A DNA stretch of 64,000 nucleotides, from contig DEHD01000034.1 of NCBI GenBank assembly GCA_002351725.1, positions 111,147 to 175,146 on the forward strand, written 5' to 3'. Source of the stretch: Prevotella sp. UBA2809 (GTDB taxonomy: Bacteria > Bacteroidota > Bacteroidia > Bacteroidales > Bacteroidaceae). The notes below the pieces were generated by a model that saw only the letters and a list, made by a program, of their open reading frames with translations, ran no database searches and had not been told where the DNA came from. This document shows, piece after piece, positions 17,272 to 25,405 of the stretch; position 1 is the first letter of the stretch, and every line of letters starts with the position of its first letter. The translations under genes were made by a program, and so were the position numbers.

Positions 17272-17305
17272 AAGTGCTGCAAGTTTAACGCTTGCAGCAC
17301 TTTGA
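17272..17305 (+). terminator. Operon-end terminator, same stem as the tRNA-Leu terminator
   Basis: A perfect 12-bp stem (AAGTGCTGCAAG/CTTGCAGCACTT) with a 7-nt loop and a short T run. The right arm with its T run, CTTGCAGCACTTT, is identical to the terminator arm at 7581-7593. Confidence 0.8.
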
Positions 17306-17323
17306 TTATTAAAAATATCCCTC

Positions 17324-17582
17324 ATCTCTCACAAAAACTCTCGAAACGTCCTTGTATAAAGGGCTTGAGGGGTGTGAGAGATTATTTTTATCCCTCCCTA
17401 ATCTCTCAACAATCTCTCATGTAACCTCTCCATATAATGGATGAGTTGCTATTTCGAATTGTCTTTTGAGAGATGATTGAGAGATTCATGAGAGATTAGT
17501 GAGAGATTCTGAAAATCTCTCATAGCTGGAATCCCCTGGGTTTATGCGGGTTTTGAGAGATTTGGTGAGAGATGGAGAGATT
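17324..17582. repeat. Cluster of TGAGAGATT motifs in both orientations
   Basis: About a dozen copies of TGAGAGAT(T) or its complement AATCTCTCA lie in 260 bp. Plus-orientation copies start at 17375, 17467, 17478, 17489, 17500, 17554 and 17566, with GGAGAGATT at 17574. Inverted copies lie at 17324, 17400, 17411 and 17514. The copies at 17467, 17478, 17489 and 17500 are spaced exactly 11 bp apart. The copies at 17500 and 17514 form a perfect 9-bp hairpin. No gene is visible here. Confidence 0.9.
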
Positions 17583-17603
17583 TTTTGTGTTTCTATTAAA
17601 AAT

Positions 17604-17611
17604 TATCTTTG
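17604..17611 (+). promoter_or_regulatory. Orphan -7 promoter box
   Basis: TATCTTTG faces rightward into the 22-bp repeats and then the 3' end of a convergent gene. No open frame longer than a few codons follows, so any transcript would be non-coding or antisense. Confidence 0.4.
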
Positions 17612-17646
17612 TTGTGGCAAAATTCTGCATGAAATAATCCAAAATT

Positions 17647-17729
17647 GTTCCAAATAAGGGAATGTTTTATTCCCACCTTGGGAATAATTCATTCCCAACC
17701 TGGGAACAAATCATTCCCAAGGTGGGAAT
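17647..17729. repeat. Four tandem 22-bp repeats with 17-bp palindromic cores (iteron-like)
   Basis: Cores start at 17647, 17669, 17691 and 17713, exactly 22 bp apart. The consensus is ATTCCCAnnnTGGGAAT. The second core (ATTCCCACCTTGGGAAT) is the exact reverse complement of the fourth. The first is degenerate (GTTCCAAATAAGGGAAT) but keeps the phase. It lies between two convergent transcription units. Confidence 0.92.
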
Positions 17730-17753
17730 AATTGAAATCAATATAGTTCGCTC

Positions 17754-19511
17754 TTATTTGTTCACGCGTTTTCTGCCGTTTTGGATTATTATGCCTTTGT
17801 AGTTTTCGTCTACTGCCTGGCCGGCAAGATTGTAACGGATGTTGCTTTGGGGCTTGTTTGAAGTAATCTGCTTGATGCCAGATGTGGTTCCAAACTCCTG
17901 AATAGCCATCTTCTGACCGTTATAGCTTATTACTTCCCACTTTGACAGATCGTCGCTCTCGAAGTTGCCATTGATGACCATCTCGGTGGTGGTGCCTTCT
18001 TCTACACACGATACATCGTCGAAGTAAACTTTGCCACCAATCAGACCAAAGGCAAACTGTAGCTTGTCGATAGCGTAGCTGGCTGTGAACTTCCAAGTGT
18101 TTTCATCGAAGTCTGACTTCAGCTTTACTGCGGCCAGATACTGTACATCCTCGCTACCACCCCACTGGTTTTTCTTTGGGCTTGTGGTCCAGATGGGCCA
18201 AAGGGCGCACTCGCCAGAATTGTCGGCCTTTATCTGAGCCTTGACAATATAGGTCTTGCCAACGGTCATTGATGCATTGAGCATGGTGTTGCACTGTTTG
18301 TCCCAAGAGTTTGTACCTGCAGTTCCATTGTCAACAACAAGCACGTGGTTTGGACCCTGATCGGAAACTTCTACGTTGATGTTCTTCTGGAGCTTGTTGC
18401 CAAGAAAATCTGTATAAGATACTGAGATTGCGCCTTTCTTAGCCTCGGTTGCTTTCAATACGCCATCTTCGATGGTAAAGTCATCGCTGCTGATAACGGC
18501 CTCGTTTGTAAGAGGCTCGGTATGGCCATCGGCAAACTTACCTGTAATCACAAGACGCTTTGTGCTGCCAAGTCTTACTGTCATATTATCAGAATTCTCG
18601 AAACTCTCGATGGTAAAGAACTTTTTCAGGCTTTCTGCCATGTTGTAATCTGCATTGGCTTTGGGCTCCTTGTTCATCACCTTCAGAGCCTCAAAGGCAT
18701 AACGCTTACCAAGGGTGCGATAACCTGCTGCAGAGAAGTGCCATGCATCAGTACCGTTTCCAGGAATACCTTCGGCACTTACAACATGGCCTGTTGGGAT
18801 TACTGATGGAATCTTGGCTACAACTGTGTTGTGCGAAGAACAGCCTCCGCCCATATTCTCGTACTCTGTCTCGCCAACAAACAAGGGTACTTCCTCTGCA
18901 TTAAGGTTCAGATCGGCAAGCATGTCGTTATATATCTTCTTCACCATGTTGGGCCATTCGGGGTTGCCGCAGTTTGAGCATCCTTGGTGCAACAGAATGC
19001 CCTTGATGACTCCCGACTCCTGAGCTTTCTTGCCCATCTCAATAAGCCGGCCATAAGGGTTGCTGCCATAATAGTTCTTTGATAACTGTGCCCACCACTC
19101 GGTAGGGTTGTCTTTCAGTTTCTGTTCGTATTTGTCTTTATCAAACATCTCGATAGGACTTCCGCCCATAGCCACAGTTACAACACCTATCTTTACGTTG
19201 GTAGGCATGGCGGCCACCATAGTACGGCCAAAGTAGTCGGTTGGGCCAAGTTTACCAATGGGGCTTACTATTGGGCATTTTGCTGTATACCAGTTGCCCA
19301 TGGTACGCTTGGGGTTGTCGAAATTGGTGGTAGCCAGCATCTGGAATCGCGAGTCAACTACAGTGTCAACATCTTCCCATTGGGCATTGCCCTCCATGTT
19401 TGATTGTCCGAAGCAAAGATAAATGTGGAAATTAGGGTCTACATCGGCTTTAGCTGCCATAAAATTTGTGGCTAGTAATACTCCGATTGCAAATAGGTTT
19501 CTCTTAAACAT
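17754..19511 (-). CDS. Secreted SGNH-fold carbohydrate acetylesterase (sialate O-acetylesterase type) with C-terminal carbohydrate-binding part
   Basis: A 585-residue protein with a signal peptide (MFKRNLFAIGVLLATNFMAAKA). The catalytic domain (about 28-280) opens with IYLCFGQSNMEGN, where Ser37 is the nucleophile, and closes with DAWHFSAAGYR, the Asp/His pair of SGNH hydrolases. This matches the SASA/CE6-like esterases that remove acetyl groups from xylan, pectin or sialic acid. A bacterial Ig-like segment (about 300-385) and a CBM4/9-like jelly roll (about 390-530) follow. The last ~35 residues (YNLAGQAVDENYKG, IIIQNGRKRVNK) resemble the type-A C-terminal sorting signals of Prevotella secreted proteins, so export to the cell surface by type IX secretion is likely. 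Confidence 0.85.
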   Translation of the reverse strand: MFKRNLFAIGVLLATNFMAAKADVDPNFHIYLCFGQSNMEGNAQWEDVDTVVDSRFQMLATTNFDNPKRTMGNWYTAKCPIVSPIGKLGPTDYFGRTMVAAMPTNVKIGVVTVAMGGSPIEMFDKDKYEQKLKDNPTEWWAQLSKNYYGSNPYGRLIEMGKKAQESGVIKGILLHQGCSNCGNPEWPNMVKKIYNDMLADLNLNAEEVPLFVGETEYENMGGGCSSHNTVVAKIPSVIPTGHVVSAEGIPGNGTDAWHFSAAGYRTLGKRYAFEALKVMNKEPKANADYNMAESLKKFFTIESFENSDNMTVRLGSTKRLVITGKFADGHTEPLTNEAVISSDDFTIEDGVLKATEAKKGAISVSYTDFLGNKLQKNINVEVSDQGPNHVLVVDNGTAGTNSWDKQCNTMLNASMTVGKTYIVKAQIKADNSGECALWPIWTTSPKKNQWGGSEDVQYLAAVKLKSDFDENTWKFTASYAIDKLQFAFGLIGGKVYFDDVSCVEEGTTTEMVINGNFESDDLSKWEVISYNGQKMAIQEFGTTSGIKQITSNKPQSNIRYNLAGQAVDENYKGIIIQNGRKRVNK

Positions 19512-19536
19512 AACTTAGGTTTTAAAAATTCGGCCG

Positions 19537-19544
19537 CAAAGGTA
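19537..19544 (-). promoter_or_regulatory. -7 promoter box of the SGNH esterase gene
   Basis: TACCTTTG on the minus strand, 26 bp before the ATG. Confidence 0.65.
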
Positions 19545-19636
19545 ACAATAATCCGCAAATTGACCAAACAATATCAAAGAAAAACCCGAATTGACAATAA
19601 AAAAGCAATATTATTTGCTTTTTGTAAGATTTTTAG

Positions 19637-19644
19637 TATCTTTG
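19637..19644 (+). promoter_or_regulatory. -7 promoter box of the histidine-kinase gene
   Basis: TATCTTTG, 40 bp before the ATG at 19684. It rules out an upstream in-frame TTG (19591), which would lie before the promoter. Confidence 0.7.
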
Positions 19645-19683
19645 CAACCGAAAAGAGATGGAATTAATAATACGCGTAACGAA

Positions 19684-21333
19684 ATGAAACTAAATTGTCG
19701 CCGATGGGTGCTGTTAATGGCTGTATGCCTGGGGGGGCTGACTACCGTTGGAGTCAGTGCCCAGACTAATATACAAGAGAACCCCATAACAATAGGACTT
19801 GACGTAAATTATGCCCCCCTGCAATCGGTAGATAAGAACGGACTTCCTCATGGATACGACGTAACCTTTACCCGCACTCTGATGAACCGCATGAGGGTGA
19901 AATTCTATTATGTGCCAAACACATGGAAGAAGGTGGAGGAGTCTGTTATGAGGGGCGACATCGATCTGGCAATGATGGTGTATTCGGATTATCGCAAGGA
20001 TAGCATTTTCTACTCGCGCCCAATATTCCGACTCTATTATCAGGTGGTTTATCGTAAGGCCGACTATAAGAGCTTTGATTTCCGTAATCTGAAGGGCAAG
20101 ACTTTTGCATTTCTGAATTCACGCCCCATTGGCGAGCTGATGGCTCGTGAGGGGGGTGTCAGTGTGCGTGTCTACGACCTGGAAGAGGCGATAAACGACT
20201 TGGCTAAGGGTAAATACGATGCCGTGATATGCTATCGCTATCAGGCAAAATACCTGATTGATCACTATCATCTCGACCAGTTGCAGTCTGAAGACATCTC
20301 TATGAAGCCTCGTGAGTACTGCTATGTGAGTCATAATAAGGAGTTGATAGATGACATAAGCCGCGAGATAGCAATGATGGAGGCCGAAGGCATTATAGAC
20401 GAGATATATGGTGACGATATTGTGGATCCAACCAAAAACATGATTCCTATCTGGGTTTGGTATCTGTTTGGAGCTTTAGCTATAATTTTTCTTGTTGCAT
20501 ACATTATTATATCTTATAGATCGCGAAAGAAGCTGAAGATAGCTAACGCGATGCTTGAGACCAACTATAGGATTCTGGAGATGAGTCATATGGAGCTGGA
20601 AGAAACCAATAACCGGCTCATTACAGCAACCGAAAAGGCTAAAGAGTCATCGAAGATGAAGAGCAGCTTCATCAAGCAGATTTCGCACGAGATACGAACT
20701 CCGCTGAACATACTGAGCGGATTCTCTCAGGTGCTTACTACTGAGGGGGTGGAACTTGATAATCATGAGAAGGCCAAGATAGCTCAGGATATCGTGGAGA
20801 ATACCAACCGCATTACCAATCTGGTAAACAAGATGCTGGAACTGAGCGATGCTGGTAGTAGAAACGTCATTGAGCGTAACGATCAGGTGCTTGTGGCTCA
20901 TATTGCAGGCGATGCTGTGGCAGCCACTAATCTGGCCGACAACAGAGATGTGAACTTTGAAATGCAGGTTGAGGCTGAGGCTGAAAATGTGAGTGTGATG
21001 ACAAATAATGATTCTGCAGTACGTGCACTCTCGTTGATTCTTGACAATGCATGTAAGTTCACGGCAAAGTCGGATGATAAGAAGGTGAGACTATGCGTAA
21101 AGGCTAACCCCGATACAGTAGAAATGATAGTTGAAGATAGCGGAATAGGTGTTCCGCCAGAAGAGGCAGAACACATATTCGAAGAGTTTGTACAACTTGA
21201 TGAATTCTACGAAGGAACAGGTATCGGTCTAACCATAGCCCGAAGCATGGCCCGTCGTATGGGTGGCGATGTTACGCTTGATACCAGCTATACTCCTGGA
21301 GCAAGATTCATACTATCTCTACCAAGAAACTGA
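19684..21333 (+). CDS. Sensor histidine kinase with periplasmic solute-binding (SBP_bac_3) input domain
   Basis: 549 residues from the ATG at 19684. A signal peptide is followed by an extracytoplasmic amino-acid-binding-protein-like domain (about 28-250; TIGLDVNYAPLQSVDKNG, then FDFRNLKGKTFAFLNSRP). A membrane helix (about 258-280), a coiled coil, and a complete kinase core come next. The phosphoacceptor is His335 in QISHEIRTPLN. The N box is ILDNACKFT, and the ATP-binding glycine boxes are EDSGIGVP and GTGIGLTIA. No receiver or DNA-binding domain is attached and no response-regulator gene is adjacent, so the partner is elsewhere. Its ligand is unknown; amino acids or similar small molecules are typical for this fold. 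Confidence 0.9.
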   Translation: MKLNCRRWVLLMAVCLGGLTTVGVSAQTNIQENPITIGLDVNYAPLQSVDKNGLPHGYDVTFTRTLMNRMRVKFYYVPNTWKKVEESVMRGDIDLAMMVYSDYRKDSIFYSRPIFRLYYQVVYRKADYKSFDFRNLKGKTFAFLNSRPIGELMAREGGVSVRVYDLEEAINDLAKGKYDAVICYRYQAKYLIDHYHLDQLQSEDISMKPREYCYVSHNKELIDDISREIAMMEAEGIIDEIYGDDIVDPTKNMIPIWVWYLFGALAIIFLVAYIIISYRSRKKLKIANAMLETNYRILEMSHMELEETNNRLITATEKAKESSKMKSSFIKQISHEIRTPLNILSGFSQVLTTEGVELDNHEKAKIAQDIVENTNRITNLVNKMLELSDAGSRNVIERNDQVLVAHIAGDAVAATNLADNRDVNFEMQVEAEAENVSVMTNNDSAVRALSLILDNACKFTAKSDDKKVRLCVKANPDTVEMIVEDSGIGVPPEEAEHIFEEFVQLDEFYEGTGIGLTIARSMARRMGGDVTLDTSYTPGARFILSLPRN

Positions 21334-21334
21334 T

Positions 21335-21982
21335 TTATTCATCGAGGATGTCGGGGATAAAGGTAACCTCGATACCATCCTTAACGAAGATGGGCATGCC
21401 TGCCTCGGTGTTGACGTACTCGATAGAGAGAACAACGTCACGTGGACCTAACTGCTTGCCATCAACCTCAAATATTGACTTGTCGAGAATAACGGTGTTA
21501 CCGTTCTTGCTCTTAAGCTTCTTTGTAAGCATGGTGTCACCATACTTGTAAGAGGCCTGGAAGTAACACTTGTCGTTAAGCTCTACATCGGCAGGAAGCT
21601 CAATGGGATCCAGAAGGTCGTACTGGCTATCGAACACGCTGCCAAGCTTCTCGTAAATGGTCTTTGGAGCATCGCTGGTGTCCATAAAATCGTTAGTAGA
21701 CAATCGCTTGCTGCTGATGAGTGCATCCATGCCCGTTTTACGCATATACTGCTTACCAAGCATCAGCATCTGCTTCTTGGTGGTGAGGTTGAATACCTTT
21801 ACAGCCTGCTTGTCTTTCTGCCATTTAATAGCATCCACATCGCTGAAGGTATCGCCAACCTTAACTGCTTTACCATTATTATAAGTAAGGTTGGCATCGT
21901 TAACGAACAGCACCTTGTAATTGTCTGCGCTGGCGTAGCTGAGCCACATGCCAAGGCAACTGAGTAAGATTAGTCGTTTCAT
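21335..21982 (-). CDS. Secreted protein of unknown function
   Basis: A 215-residue protein with a signal peptide (MKRLILLSCLGMWLSYASA). The mature part begins with YKVLFVNDANLTYNNGKAVKVGDTFS, a short module seen in Bacteroidetes envelope proteins near proteases and CHASE2 proteins, but I cannot name the family with confidence. It is the last gene of a five-gene minus-strand operon; its start overlaps the end of the CHASE2 gene by 4 bp (ATGA type), so translation is coupled. It is probably periplasmic. Confidence 0.75.
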   Translation of the reverse strand: MKRLILLSCLGMWLSYASADNYKVLFVNDANLTYNNGKAVKVGDTFSDVDAIKWQKDKQAVKVFNLTTKKQMLMLGKQYMRKTGMDALISSKRLSTNDFMDTSDAPKTIYEKLGSVFDSQYDLLDPIELPADVELNDKCYFQASYKYGDTMLTKKLKSKNGNTVILDKSIFEVDGKQLGPRDVVLSIEYVNTEAGMPIFVKDGIEVTFIPDILDE

Positions 21983-23184
21983 TTTGCTTTATTTTTATAG
22001 ATGTTATATTTCTGCATGAATGTGTCGTAGAGAGAGTAAACTGTGGTAGGAACCCACATGTTGAATGCAATATCGTACCAACTGGCTATGAGAGCAATGA
22101 TGAGGAACACTGTAGCCGTACTTAAGAACGAGAGTAAAATACTAAGCCAAGGGTTGGCACACATTGATGAGAACGAGTGGCCAGAAAGGTAAAACAGTCC
22201 GATGATGATGTAGATTACGAACAGTATGCCCATGTAGAGCCAGTTTACAAGATGCGCTCCTTGAGACAATGCGATATAGCCGTTAAAAAGTATCGATGAG
22301 CCGGGCTGCATGCCAAGGAATGTAGAGTGTACATCGCTTTTGAAGTCGCCTATCACAATAAGCTTATCGTCAATCTGTTCGCTAACGGGCATAACCTCGT
22401 CGAGGTCGAGCAGGTCGGCACTAAGATATATGTAGTTGCGCTCGCGAACCTGTCCTTCTTCATCTAGCAGACTGCCCATTATGCGGATGGGCAGCAATAG
22501 TGTGGCGCTGTTCTGACACAGTCGGCCATTATCGGTATACCAAAGTCCGCCCCAATGCTTCTTTATGTCAGAACCAAAGCGATCTTGATAGATTTTCAGC
22601 GCAACCGATTCTTCATCATCGTGGATGTACTGATAGCGTGAGAAGGTTAGGGCTTGCCATGTGGTGGCATAGTCGGCATTAGACGCCTTCTGATAGAGTG
22701 TGCTATCGCACATGTTTACCCCTTTGTGTTTTGGAATAACAATGCGATCCATCGACTTGATGGTGCTGAAGAGTGCTGAGTCGTATTCAGTTTCCATACC
22801 CTCCTCAAAGAATACATCCATAAAGATGTAACGATAGTTGTTGGCCTCCTTGGCTTTGGTAAGGAATTGCAACAACTTTTCACGGTCGGTGATAACCATA
22901 TTGCCCACGGGAACTTCGTTTTCCTCGTAGGGCACGAGTGCCTTGTCGTAACAAACGTTTATAAACAGAATACTATCGGGCACGTTGCCTATCTGCATTC
23001 CCAGAAACTTCTTGTAATCGGTAATTTGTTTCAGAGCGCCCGTCTCTCCTGGGAGCGGATAACCCGAGTTGCCCATCACATAAGTAAATATGATGATAAT
23101 GGTGCTCGTCAGCACGGAGAGAAAAACTAAACTCCTATGCTGACGAATCCATGTTTTGATAGTATTCCAGAAGGGAACCTTCAT
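21979..23184 (-). CDS. CHASE2-domain membrane protein without an output domain
   Basis: 401 residues. One N-terminal membrane helix (about 19-37) is followed by a large extracytoplasmic domain matching CHASE2: ITDREKLLQFLTKAKEANNY, YIFMDVFF, and the closing block DDKLIVIGDFKSDVHSTFLG with GSSILFNGYIALSQ. Two or three C-terminal helices then end in a short tail (YDTFMQKYNIYKNKAK). CHASE2 domains normally sit in front of a cyclase, kinase or phosphatase. Here no output domain follows, so the signal must pass to a partner protein. It overlaps the next gene by 4 bp and follows the coiled-coil protein gene with 4 bp between them. Confidence 0.85.
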   Translation of the reverse strand: MKVPFWNTIKTWIRQHRSLVFLSVLTSTIIIIFTYVMGNSGYPLPGETGALKQITDYKKFLGMQIGNVPDSILFINVCYDKALVPYEENEVPVGNMVITDREKLLQFLTKAKEANNYRYIFMDVFFEEGMETEYDSALFSTIKSMDRIVIPKHKGVNMCDSTLYQKASNADYATTWQALTFSRYQYIHDDEESVALKIYQDRFGSDIKKHWGGLWYTDNGRLCQNSATLLLPIRIMGSLLDEEGQVRERNYIYLSADLLDLDEVMPVSEQIDDKLIVIGDFKSDVHSTFLGMQPGSSILFNGYIALSQGAHLVNWLYMGILFVIYIIIGLFYLSGHSFSSMCANPWLSILLSFLSTATVFLIIALIASWYDIAFNMWVPTTVYSLYDTFMQKYNIYKNKAK

Positions 23185-23188
23185 AGGC

Positions 23189-25393
23189 TTATCGCTTCAG
23201 CAGAATTACCTTGGCCTTCGAGTTGTCCATCTTACTCATGGTCTTACCTACGTTTGCATTATAATAGGTAGGATCGGCTACGGTAAACTTTCGGCCGTTA
23301 ACCATGATGTAATCGCCTGTAACATCCTCGTTGAAGCAAACTGCTGTGTAGAGGTGACCTGGGTAGTAAACAAGTACAACATCAAGATCAAGCAGGTCGC
23401 GAATGAGGTGTGAGAAGAGAATTGAACGGTCTTCACAATCACAGAATGGATAGAACAAACTCTCCTCTGCAAAGAATGCGCGATCGTAGCCCCATACCTT
23501 CTCATCGTAAGCGTAGGTAAGTCCCATCTGAACCCAGTTCAACAGCATGTTTGCAGCCATGAGCTTTGGTGCGTTACCAATCTGCTGCTTGAGCTGTGGG
23601 TAAACCTCATCCTTAACCTCGGACGATACTGGGGTGTTAGCGTAGTATGCCCAACGGGTCATCATGTCCTTACCATCGTATGAAGTAGGATAGTCGGTAT
23701 AGAAGTCCATCAGGTTCTTGTTCATCTGCATATCGGCCGATACATTTACAAAGCGCGAGATGACGGTGCGCTTGTCCGACAAATCCTTCTTTAAATCGGG
23801 CTGTTCGGCTACTGCAAGGCTCATCATCTGCTCGCCAGGATAAGCGGCGTCGCAAACAGTAAGGTTCTTGGCCTTGCAACCGTCCATCAGGAAGAACAAC
23901 TTTCCATCAGCGGTAAGGTATCCGCGATCGTATGGGAATCCATCCATACGCGACATGATGTGCAGTTTGGAGTTGTCCTCAAGTGCAAAACGTATCTGAT
24001 AACCTGACTGGTTGAGCAATACTCCCTGAAGGAAAATAGCCTCGTTGGTGCCCTTGCCGCAAGCTTTCTCGGCAATGTTCTGCAACATCTTATAATAAGC
24101 CCAGTCACAAAGTTTGTACTCCTTTCGGAGCTCCAGACAATCGTGAACCAGATTGGTGTAACCCTTATCAGTGAGCTCTAGGAATGCATCAGAGATATCC
24201 TTCTTTGATGTTCCGTTAAGCTTGAACTTCTCGGCATTTCCCCATCTAACCTTCATAGGTGTACCGTAGAAATCGAAGTCGCTAGTAGCCATCGAAACCT
24301 TATTCTCAACGATTGGGTTGACGGGTTTCGGCTGTGGAGGAACGGTAAGTACAACGGGCACAACAACAGCCTCGATAGGCTTACTCTGCTTCTCTTGCTG
24401 CTTTTTCTTCTGTTCAGCAAGTTGACGCTCCTGCTCTTCCTGTTGCTTTTTCTTCTCAGCTAAGAGGCGTTTCTGCTCTTCCTGCTGCTTTTTCTTCTCG
24501 GCTAGCAAACGAGCCTTTTCTTCCTGCTGCTTTTTCTTCTCCTCTAACAGGCGCTGCTGCTCTTCCTGTTTCTTTAGTTTCTCTTCCAGCAGTCGGGCTT
24601 GTTCTTCCTGCTTGCGTTGCTGCTCTTCAAGCAGTTTCTGCTGGCGCTCCTGCTCCTTCTGCTTCTGCAAAGCCAGCTTTTCCTGCTCTTCCTGCTTCTT
24701 CTTTTCAGCTAACAACTTTGCCAGCTCTTCCTTCTTCTGCTGTTTCTCGAGCTGCTTCTGCTGCTCTTCCTGTTGTTTCTTAAGAGCTGCCAAACGCTTA
24801 AGCTCTTCCTGTTGTTTCTTTTGTTCAGCCAGCAGCTTGGCTTTTTCTTCCTGCTGCTTTTTCTTTTCTGCAAGTATGCGGGCTTTCTCTTCTTCTTGTT
24901 TTTTCTTCTCAGCAGCTATGCGAGCCTGCTCTTCTTCCTGCTTTTTCTGTTCTTCAAGCAGACGGGCCTGTTCTTCTTCGCGCTGTTTCTGTTCAGCAGC
25001 CAGACGAGCCTGCTCTTCTTCGCGCTTTTTCTGTTCGTCGGCCAGCTTCTTTTCTGCCTCTTGGCGCTTCATGTCCTCTAGATAATCCTCGTCGGACATC
25101 TTGTCGTACTCTATAGGCTTGATGTCATCCTCCTTTGGACGGTCAACAGCATCCTCAATGGGGTAGTCTTTCCAGGCTTTCTCCATGAAGTCGGCATACT
25201 TCTTGTTTACGCTATCGCGAAACTCCTCGTATTTCTTGTTGGCATCATTTACGAAATCATCGTAATTCATTTTCTGCTTGCTCTGAATCTGCTGTTTCAG
25301 ACTGCCTCTTTGTCTCTGAGGTCTCTGACCCTGTGCATAGGTCATGCCTATGAACATAATCATTATTAGTAAGGTTAGCGATAGTTTCTTCAT
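23189..25393 (-). CDS. Secreted long coiled-coil protein with C-terminal transglutaminase-like domain
   Basis: 734 residues. A signal peptide (MKKLSLTLLIMIMFIGMTYAQ) is followed by a very long Glu/Gln/Lys/Leu coiled coil (about 105-345) built from near-repeats such as KKQQEEQKRLLAEKK. The C-terminal ~350 residues form a globular part. Near the end, DCEDRSILFSHLIRDLL and YYPGHLYTAVCF give the Cys and His of a transglutaminase-like fold, and FTVADPTYYN supplies the Asp, so the triad looks complete. It could be a peptidase or cross-linker at the envelope, held at a distance by the coiled coil. It is the third gene of the minus-strand operon. The highly repetitive coil is prone to expansion or loss of units. 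Confidence 0.82.
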   Translation of the reverse strand: MKKLSLTLLIMIMFIGMTYAQGQRPQRQRGSLKQQIQSKQKMNYDDFVNDANKKYEEFRDSVNKKYADFMEKAWKDYPIEDAVDRPKEDDIKPIEYDKMSDEDYLEDMKRQEAEKKLADEQKKREEEQARLAAEQKQREEEQARLLEEQKKQEEEQARIAAEKKKQEEEKARILAEKKKQQEEKAKLLAEQKKQQEELKRLAALKKQQEEQQKQLEKQQKKEELAKLLAEKKKQEEQEKLALQKQKEQERQQKLLEEQQRKQEEQARLLEEKLKKQEEQQRLLEEKKKQQEEKARLLAEKKKQQEEQKRLLAEKKKQQEEQERQLAEQKKKQQEKQSKPIEAVVVPVVLTVPPQPKPVNPIVENKVSMATSDFDFYGTPMKVRWGNAEKFKLNGTSKKDISDAFLELTDKGYTNLVHDCLELRKEYKLCDWAYYKMLQNIAEKACGKGTNEAIFLQGVLLNQSGYQIRFALEDNSKLHIMSRMDGFPYDRGYLTADGKLFFLMDGCKAKNLTVCDAAYPGEQMMSLAVAEQPDLKKDLSDKRTVISRFVNVSADMQMNKNLMDFYTDYPTSYDGKDMMTRWAYYANTPVSSEVKDEVYPQLKQQIGNAPKLMAANMLLNWVQMGLTYAYDEKVWGYDRAFFAEESLFYPFCDCEDRSILFSHLIRDLLDLDVVLVYYPGHLYTAVCFNEDVTGDYIMVNGRKFTVADPTYYNANVGKTMSKMDNSKAKVILLKR

Positions 25394-25405
25394 AATATAA
25401 ATAGT

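Noticed and set aside
7458..17320. tRNA-Leu as an integrase attachment site
   Set aside because: No copy of the tRNA 3' end was seen at the far end of the operon and no integrase gene is in the window; only the terminator stem is shared.
17324..17582. CRISPR array
   Set aside because: The repeats are only 8-9 bp, occur in both orientations and have no unique spacers of constant length; no cas genes are present.
24612..25085. Cys/Ser/Phe-rich open frames antisense to the coiled-coil gene
   Set aside because: They are produced by reading the GAA/CAG/AAG-rich coil on the other strand; the composition is an artefact.
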